Positions 58,106 through 64,000 of a stretch of 64,000 nucleotides of DNA are shown one piece after another. The stretch comes from Microcystis panniformis FACHB-1757. Its GTDB lineage: Bacteria > Cyanobacteriota > Cyanobacteriia > Cyanobacteriales > Microcystaceae. How positions within the stretch are numbered: position 1 is the stretch's first letter; every line of letters begins with the position of its first letter. Made by a program: the position numbers and the translations under genes. The stretch spans positions 5,622,840-5,686,839 of the forward strand of contig NZ_CP011339.1 in assembly GCF_001264245.1 (NCBI RefSeq), in the 5' to 3' direction. The notes under the pieces were generated by a model. It searched no databases, was not told the DNA's origin, and saw only the letters and a list, made by a program, of their open reading frames with translations.

Positions 58106-58276
58106 TAGGGCTGGCTGAATAAATCTTAAAACCTTGTTGGATAAGACTTTTAGACTTTTTGTCAATCAAAAAGTACCCGGCATGGGAGTGATCAGGGGGC
58201 AAATTCAGGGACTTTTTCCCTGAAAATGGGTAAAACCCCAGACCCTGCCCACGAAAAACTTTTTCAGCAAGCCCTA
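58106..58276. mobile_element. About 171-bp miniature element
   Basis: Ends TAGGGCTGGCTGAATAA and the complement of the right end TTAGGGCTTGCTGAAAAA are imperfect inverted repeats bordered by TA. Interior includes GGGACTTTTTCCCTGAAAA. Half-copies or relatives lie near 4220-4246, 6970-7110, 36630-36650 and 51425-51470. Confidence 0.75.
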
Positions 58277-58283
58277 AATAATA

Positions 58284-58490
58284 CTAAATCCGGTTATTCA
58301 TCCCACGGGCAAAAAAATCAAGTTTGTCAGTTCCCCAAGAAACAACTGTAGGAGAGCCTTGGATTTCGCCACCCAGTGATTCCCATCCACTCCAATTGCT
58401 AGGACTTCCATCGCCCTAATTATGATGCACAGCCCCATCTTTTTGTCCGCGTATAAATACTTCTACCTTACCCGTTATCACTTTAGTTTT
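58284..58490 (-). pseudogene. Fragment of a PLL-like beta-propeller lectin gene
   Basis: On the minus strand about 65 codons read VEVFIRGQKDGAVHHN, stop TAG, GDGSPSNWSGWESLGGEI, QGSPTVVSWGTDKLDFFARG and a stop after NNRI. The repeated pattern W-x-WESLGG ... VVSW ... LDFFARG is that of sugar-binding beta-propellers of the PLL/fucolectin type. Only about one and a half blades remain; the upstream part is missing. It abuts the miniature element at 58106-58276, which may have been involved in the loss. Confidence 0.65.
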
Positions 58491-58669
58491 ACCAGAAAAA
58501 CAGATAGCGATCGGTCGGAATCCAGAGGATGTTTTTACCGATCCTTCTCTCAAAGGTTATCGAATTATCCTTGAACATGGCTGTGGCTAAGTCCCTTGAA
58601 TCGGGCGGCGTGGCAGCATCGAAGCTTACTGCTATAATTACTTACGGACAAAGATAATAAATAAAATTT

Positions 58670-58866
58670 ATGGGCGACTTTTTGATAACGTGAGCCGTTA
58701 CCCCCGCTATCTGATTAGCTTTAGTTTAGGGATTTTCTTCGCCTTTTTCGGCTGGTTGGCCCCTTTATTAAAAAATCCCCTCACAGCGATCGCACTTGTG
58801 GGTTTTCTGGGGGGAACTTTCGCCTTTCTTTATTTCACCCTCAAAGCCATGCTCGGATTAGCTTGA
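58670..58866 (+). pseudogene. DUF751/Ycf33 family protein, one frameshift
   Basis: ATG at 58670 gives Met-Gly-Asp-Phe; one T restored in the run at 58679-58684 gives Phe-Asp-Asn-Val and then SRYPRYLISFSLGIFFAFFG, LLKNPLTAIALVGFLGG and FAFLYFTLKAMLGLA, stop at 58864-58866. The 65-aa protein has two membrane helices and matches the cyanobacterial/plastid Ycf33 family, whose function is not established. It stands 41 bp upstream of rbfA in the same direction, an order that recurs in cyanobacteria as I recall. Confidence 0.85.
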
Positions 58867-58907
58867 TACAATGGTAAGGGTTTCGCTGTTTTTAGGGGAC
58901 AAAAATT

Positions 58908-59306
58908 ATGGCTAACGACCGTCGAGTATCTCGCGTGTCCTCGCTAATTAAGCGCGAGGTCAGCCAAATGTTATTAATGGAAATTAAAGATGATCGGGTC
59001 GGTGCTGGTATGGTTAGCGTTACCGATGTAGATCTCTCCCACGACCTACAACACGCTAGGATTTTTGTGTCTATCTACGGCAACAAAGATGCAAAGGCCG
59101 AAACTATGGCCGGGTTAAAAGCTGCTGCGGGATTCGTCCGGCGCGAACTCGGTCAACGCATCCGTCTCAGACGTACCCCCGAAGTGGTCTTCCTAGAAGA
59201 TTCTTCCCTTGAACGCGGCGATCGAATGTTACACCTTCTTGATCATATTAAAAGCGATCGACCCCAGAAGATGACGATTCCGATATCAGTGACCAGTGAC
59301 CAGTAG
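58908..59306 (+). CDS. rbfA: 30S ribosome-binding factor A
   Basis: The 132-aa KH-fold protein assists late maturation of the 16S rRNA 5-prime end and cold adaptation. Features: RRVSRVSSLIKREVSQMLLM at the start, VSVTDVDLSHDLQHARIFVS in the centre and RIRLRRTPEVVFLEDSSLER with a final helix. The C-terminal 15 residues after KSDRPQK are divergent because the gene ends in ATCAGTGACCAGTGA-like simple repeat. It follows the DUF751 gene and precedes the GH3 gene, all in the same direction. The frame is intact. Confidence 0.96.
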   Translation: MANDRRVSRVSSLIKREVSQMLLMEIKDDRVGAGMVSVTDVDLSHDLQHARIFVSIYGNKDAKAETMAGLKAAAGFVRRELGQRIRLRRTPEVVFLEDSSLERGDRMLHLLDHIKSDRPQKMTIPISVTSDQ

Positions 59307-59366
59307 AGGATAACTAAATTTAGGCAAAACTGGATTTAGACAAAACTGGGAACTTAAAACTTAAAC

Positions 59367-59398
59367 CTGATAACTGATAACTGATAACTGATAACTGA
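59367..59398 (+). repeat. TAACTGA heptamer array before the GH3 gene
   Basis: About four and a half units of TAACTGA end 3 bases before the GTG at 59402. Same arrangement as at 33988-34012 and 42531-42657. Confidence 0.9.
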
Positions 59399-59401
59399 AT
59401 A

Positions 59402-60917
59402 GTGAGCGATCGCATTTTATCCCTAAAAGAACGCATTGGTCAGATGATAGTAGTCCGCGCTTCCGGCTATCTCTTTGACCAACAAATCCGCTATCCTGCT
59501 TGGGAACCTGTCAACGCCACCCTGAAACATTGGTTAGAAACCCTCCACCTCGGTGGGGTGATTCTGTTGGGAGGCAGCGCCGCCGAAATCGCTCTCCGTA
59601 GCCAACAATTACAAAGTTGGTCCGGGGATAATCCTCTGCTCATTGCTGCGATATCGAGGAGGGAGTCGGCCAAAGGTTTTCCGGCGCTACTTGGTTCCCC
59701 CCACCGATGGCTTTAGGAAAATAGCTGAAAAAAGCTTGACAAAAGCCACAGAATATGCTAGGGAAATGGGAGCAATTACGCGAAGGAAGCACTAGCGATC
59801 GGGATTAACTGGATTTTAGCCCCAATTGTCGATGTGAACAATAATCCCGACAATCCTGTTATCAATATTCGTTCCTTCGCTGAAACTCCCGAAATCGTCG
59901 CTAATCTAGCTCAAGCTTTTATTTTAGGGGCCGATTCCTATCCAGTTTTGACCACGGCCAAACATTTTCCCGGCCACGGTGACACCAGCAATGACTCCCA
60001 TCTCGATCTTCCCATCATCAACCACGATCATCATCGCCTAGAAGCGATCGAATTGCCGCCCTTTCAAGCGGCGATCGAGTCGGGGGTTGATAGTATTATG
60101 TCAGGCCATCTGTTAATTCCCGCTTGGGATGCCGAATTTCCCGCTACTCTTTCCTCGAAAATTCTCGGGGAAAAACTGCGCCAAAATCTCGGTTTTCAGG
60201 GTTTAATCGTCACCGATGCCCTGATTATGGGAGGAGTGACTAAAATTGCCAGCGCTGCCGCCATAGCAGTGAGGGCGGTACAGGCGGGGGCCGATATACT
60301 GTTAATGCCTCCCGATCCGATCGAAGCGATCGAAGCGGTGTATAGTGCCGTGCAAGCGGGTACAATTAGCGAAGCCAGAATTAATGATTCTTGGCAACGT
60401 ATTCAACGAGCAAAGGAAAAATTAGGGCAAAGACAGCCATCCTTAGAATCCTTAAGCAGTTTAGCGGCACCGCAAGCTCTAGAGATTGTCAGCGATATTT
60501 TAAAAGATTCCCAAACAGTTAGCGGTAATTTACCCATTAAAGCACTCAAGGCCGCAATTTAATCATTATCGATGATTTACTCAACTGTGACTTTCTCGAT
60601 CGCTCTTGTCCGGCGGTGACAATTCCCCGACAATGGGGTTATCAAACCAAATAATCGACCGTAGCACCTTTAATCAGTCCTCGTCTCCCAGAAACGACTC
60701 TCCTACAAGTATTCATCCGTGGTAATCCTTTTCGGGTAGTGCCGGATTAAGGGAGGAAACGAAAGCTATCTATCAAGCTTTGCTGAAAACTGGACAAATT
60801 CAAGCATTGATTATTTATGGTAGTCCCTACGTTTTCCAGTGGTTTCGTCAACAAAGCGGAGAAATTCCCTATCTTTTCAGCTATGGACAACAACCAAGCG
60901 CCCAAAAAATCGCCTAG
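59402..60917 (+). pseudogene. Glycoside hydrolase family 3 (NagZ-like beta-N-acetylhexosaminidase), several frameshifts
   Basis: The start is GTG at 59402: SDRILSLKERIGQMIVVRAS. Central motifs are KHFPGHGDTSNDSHLDLP near 59960 (the His loop that serves as acid/base in NagZ-type enzymes) and GLIVTDALIMGG near 60205 with the catalytic Asp. Breaks occur near 59660, 59780 and after 60560. Beyond, the frames resume to a C-terminal SYGQQPSAQKIA piece. Full length is about 500 aa, longer than NagZ, as usual for cyanobacteria. It removes N-acetylglucosamine from peptidoglycan fragments. Gene follows rbfA. Confidence 0.82.
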
Positions 60918-60969
60918 AAACTATTTTTGAGGGGCCCACTAGCGGCGAAAATCAGACCGATACTTTCGT

Positions 60970-62190
60970 TTAAGGGCAAAAATACCCTAGTAACCATTGG
61001 GCAATGCGATCGGAGGCACCGGCCGATCCCATTCTCTGACGACCATTAAAGGCGATTTCTTGCCACTTTGGGGGATTTTGTAATAAATATTCTAACTTGT
61101 CGCCACTGAGTCGGCACTATCACCTAAGAGAATTGAACAGCCTAATAAACGCTGTTGCAGTTTGGCAAAATGGGGAGTAAATTGTGGTCCAGATCCCGCA
61201 ATTGTGATCGCCGGTTTACCCAAACCGACGAGCTGTTCCGTGGCAGTTCCCGCCATGGCGATCGCTAGATGGCAACGGCCTAAATATTCGGCGTAATCCC
61301 TTTGAGAAATAGTTATAAATACCTCTTGACAAATAAACTTGTTTATGCTTTGTTCTCGCCAACCCGGGAAGTTAAAGCAGCCGTAAAGATTCTAGGGGGA
61401 GAGGAGGAGCGATCGCTGCCAAAAATTCCAGCTTGTAATCGGGAAACGTCCGATCATGGCCGTCACAGCTGCGAGAATTTGCTGCCAATTGTGGAGAGAT
61501 TCGGGAAAGCGCGAACCGGGTAGCAGCAGAATAGTTAGGCAATCTTGGGGAAAATCGCCCGTTATCGAGGGTAAAAGGTCATCCATCATCGGATTACCCC
61601 CATCGACAACGGCAATTGACCACTGTTGTAAAATTTTGCTAGTTAAACTATCCGGGGAAAACCCCCGACAGCGAGGATGAGCCATTAACCAGCGTTCCCA
61701 GGGATAATAATAGGAACCCCAGAGGCGATCGATCATCGAGCTACTATCTAACCATCCCTGCTCATCCCGGAGATAGTATTCCGATTTAGCCGTTCCCACA
61801 AAAGCATAATCTGTCCCGCTCAACCAAGCAAGGGCAAGGGGTAAGATATCTCCCACTGCGACAATTTTTCCCCCTTCTTGGCCCCAATTTTTGACCAGAC
61901 GGTATTGACGGGAGGTTAATCCTAATAATCCCTCCCGCAGATCTCGCCATAATTGTTTGGCATCCCTAGTTATAAAACCCCAGAGGGCATTTTTTGACCT
62001 CGATCGAGAAGGGGAATCCCCAGACGAGTATAAGCATAACCGTTACCCACTAGGGATAAAGCAGTAATATCCGGACAGAGGGGAGATGATTGCAGTCTTT
62101 TAATAATCCGGATCGCGATCTCATCTTCACCGTGGCCATTACTCAAAAATAATAATTTACTTTTTTTCTTAACTTCTGGCTTAAAGTCCT
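60970..62190 (-). pseudogene. LpxB-related glycosyltransferase-like protein, several frameshifts
   Basis: The minus-strand reading starts near 62190 with KLLFLSNGHGEDEIAIRIIK, SLVGNGYAYTRLGIPLLDRG, continues in 61856-61392 (VGDILPLALAWLSGTDYAFV, GTAKSEYYLRD, LTILLLPGSRFPESLHNW) and ends in LAIAMAGTATEQLVGLGKP, FTPHFAKLQQRLLG and QWLLGYFCP. This matches the cyanobacterial group related to lipid-A-disaccharide synthase. Breaks lie near 61995, 61860, 61390 and 61110-61130. Length is about 400 aa. Role not proven. It runs convergent to the GH3 gene. Confidence 0.75.
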
Positions 62191-62195
62191 AAACT

Positions 62196-62630
62196 TCGGT
62201 GTTTTATTGCCTTCGACCCTAGACAATGCTGATGGTTAGGAACCATCAATTTTATAAAAGCAGTTAACCAACTCCCATTTAGTCTAATCTACCGGAAGGT
62301 TTCGCCGATCGCTTATCTCTGCCCTGATGGCGACCATTTGACCAAAGGTAAGACTAAAAGATAAGAGATGAGTTTAACTGCTTCTATTTTTCTCGATCAA
62401 AAGACCAGATTTAGCCCACCAGGGCCAAGAAGGTCAGAAACCTGCTCTGATCGCTAAGTAGCTGGTTATAATTAAATTAAAAATGGATTTTAGGTTCGAT
62501 CCCCCTGCCCCCTTGATAAGGGGGTGCGGTAGGCGGGGGGATCCCCTCTTAATAAGGGGGCATCTGATAACTTTTAACGCCTACCTACTCATATTAGAAT
62601 CAGTGATTAATTGGCATCCTAGCGGAAAAA
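62196..62630. other. Intergenic region with a miniature element
   Basis: Bases 62455-62591 are an inverted relative of 32915-33060: ends TAAGTAG and CCTACCTACTCA, interior CCCCCTTGATAAGGGGG palindromes. 62196-62454 holds no recognised feature. Confidence 0.7.
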
Positions 62631-63095
62631 ATGATTATCGACTTACCCGATCGAGAAGCTACTGTCAATTTAGGGGAAAAACTGGGGCAAACCTTGGCCC
62701 CCGGCAGTGTAATTTTATTAAAAGGCGATGTGGGAGGGAAAAACCACCTTAGTACAGGGAATTGGCCTAGGATTGGGTATTCAAGAGCCTATAGCTAGTC
62801 CTACTTCACCCTCGTTAACGAATATAGCGAAGGCCGCCTTCCTTTGTATCATTTGGATTTGTATCGTTTGCAGGGTCAAGATATCGAGCGCTGTACCTAA
62901 AATTATTGGCAGGGAATCGAGGTGGATTTAGGGATAGTGGCGATCGAATGGTCAGAACGTTTAACTTTTTTGCCGGAAAATTATCTAGAGATTACTTTAC
63001 TCGATCGAGGCGAGCAAGGACGACGAGCGCTGCTCAATTTTGTCGGTGGGGACGAAAAAAATAGCGACCCCACAGGAATCGCTATCAGCACTTGA
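62631..63095 (+). pseudogene. tsaE: tRNA threonylcarbamoyladenosine biosynthesis ATPase TsaE, several frameshifts
   Basis: TsaE helps make the t6A base next to the anticodon of tRNAs reading ANN codons. ATG at 62631: IIDLPDREATVNLGEKLGQT, then LAPGSVILLKGD and the P-loop, where the sequence reads GDVGGKNHL in this frame but TTLVQGIGLGLGIQEPIASP after one base is restored near 62732. The continuation gives LYHLDLYRLQGQDIE, GIVAIEWSERLTFLPENYLE and the end RALLNFVGGD. A second break lies near 62805 and a third near 62900. Essential gene, so the breaks are probably errors. Length of about 154 aa is normal. Confidence 0.85.
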
Positions 63096-63132
63096 CTTTT
63101 GAAGCAATCAAACTTTAGCGGTAACTTTCCAC

Positions 63133-63889
63133 TTATTCTCTAACTCGCCTTTCTTCTAAAGTTTCTTCAAAGAAACTATTGTAGAGGAAACCGCAGCCAC
63201 GGCCCAACAATGGGAGCAATCCAGAATAACCATAATTGACCAACGAGAGCCATATTACCGCATAAAAGAGCAACACCGGTACTACGAGCGGGGTTAACGG
63301 AGGTATTGGTCACGGAATGCTAATTAAGTGAATTAAGGTCAATCCTAAACAATAGCGATGGGAGCAAAACCCGCTGGAGCGCGTCGATCGGTAGAGCCTA
63401 AAATGATAATTAAGAACATGAAGGTCAAGACCACTTCCGTGACCAAAGCGGCGCGAATAAACTGTAACCACCGGGAGAATGTTCTCCGTAACATTGGTGG
63501 CCAGAGGGTTACGGCCTCCCAGAGCGAAACTAGGTTGACCACTGGCAATAATGTAGATAATTACCGCCGCTAAAATCGCCCCTAAAACTTGAGCGATGAT
63601 GTAGGGAAGTAGTTCCGAACCGGGGAAGCGTTTACCTGCCAGAGACCGAAGGAAACGGCGGGATTAAAATGTCCCCCCGAAATATGCCCGAAAGCGTAGG
63701 CAAGAGTAAGGACGGTTAAACCGAAGGCGAGGGCGACACCCACAAAAGAAATCCCCAGATGGATATTAAAATCAGCACCATCTACGACACTCTTGGCTTT
63801 ACCACAAATACTGCCGCTAAAACGGCACTACCGCAACCACCGAGAACGAGCCAAAACGTCCCGATGAACTCTGCTAGATACTTTTTCAT
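63133..63889 (-). pseudogene. aqpZ: Aquaporin Z-type water channel, several frameshifts
   Basis: ATG at 63889: KKYLAEFIGTFWLVLGGCGS, then in shifted frames LGISFVGVALAFGLTVLTLA, GHISGGHFNPAVSFGLW with the first NPA motif, LLPYIIAQVLGAILAAVIIY, ASGQPSFALGG, and SVNPARSTGVAL with the second NPA motif, ending TLEERRVRE at 63133. Six membrane helices are expected in the inner membrane. Both NPA motifs and an Arg after the second are present, so the pore filter is standard. At least five single-base breaks occur (near 63790, 63640, 63535, 63400 and 63315). Probably sequence errors. Confidence 0.88.
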
Positions 63890-64000
63890 CTCTATATCAA
63901 GGTTGAATGATTTTGCTTTTAGGTTATCTCCCATCAGACCGGATTAAACTGTTATAAGATATTAAAAATAGTTATTTTTTACCTTCAATTTGCCGTTCTC
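63890..64000. other. Upstream region of the aquaporin gene
   Basis: AT-rich sequence that should carry the aquaporin promoter on the minus strand. Nothing else is recognised up to the window end. Confidence 0.4.

Noticed and set aside
58500..58600. Plus-strand coding remnant reading NPEDVFTDPSLKGYRIILEHG
   Set aside because: Plausible amino-acid composition but no family recognised and stops soon after; not enough for a feature.

Overview
The window looks like a chromosomal segment of a unicellular cyanobacterium, most probably Microcystis or a close relative. This rests on psaM, ndhO, a ferrochelatase with a C-terminal chlorophyll-binding helix, a PedR-like regulator, DUF751/Ycf33 and DUF3747 genes, pilMNOQ, frequent GCGATCGC (HIP1) octamers, and very many insertion sequences and small inverted-repeat elements. 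The genus is an inference from overall character; no 16S or tRNA gene was recognised.

Layout. 0.2-6.0 kb: a type I secretion set (PpiC-like protein, ABC exporter with an N-terminal cyclic-nucleotide-type domain, frameshifted HlyD), convergent with hisA. 7.3-8.1 kb: PedR-like regulator and a TolB-like lipoprotein. 8.3-12.3 kb: mobile DNA. A dead IS630 element carries a 91-bp miniature element, a 181-bp miniature element follows, and a GDSL esterase gene with a PEP-CTERM tail is split by an intact 1417-bp ISAs1-type element. 12.4-23.3 kb: ten genes all on the minus strand: a vWA protein, a small membrane protein, a 428-aa membrane/coiled-coil protein, a 274-aa protein with an internal duplication, a 196-aa membrane protein, a sigma-70-like protein, a DUF1822 protein, a CHAT (caspase-like) membrane protein, a paralogue of its membrane half, and a secreted DUF4833 protein. 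This is the best candidate for an undescribed system. Two of its upstream regions share a 59-nt perfect repeat.

23.5-28.4 kb: two decayed IS1 elements, an AbrB/PIN toxin-antitoxin pair, a TnpB-only IS200/IS605 element, and several unnamed direct and inverted repeats. 28.6-30.7 kb: a vanadium-dependent haloperoxidase with a Ser/Thr-rich repeat linker. 30.8-64 kb: mostly housekeeping genes (DCC protein, TerC, psaM, RlmL-like methyltransferase, mdh, ndhO, murD, prfB with a programmed +1 frameshift, hemH, ilvC, pilMNOQ, rbfA, a GH3 glycosidase, an LpxB-related protein, tsaE, aquaporin). They are interspersed with 122-bp, about 140-bp and about 170-bp miniature elements and TAACTGA heptamer arrays.

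Two points govern how to read the annotation. First, at least 15 genes, mostly after 35 kb and including essential ones (ilvC, hemH, tsaE), carry single-base indels, usually one base missing from a short homopolymer. Most of these are probably sequence errors, so I describe the reconstructed gene and note the breaks. Second, the two ISAs1-type copies (10229-11645 and 54903-56319) have equal length, identical encoded proteins and perfect 10-bp target duplications. They are genuine recent insertions, and the second one splits pilQ, which should abolish type IV pili if no other copy exists.
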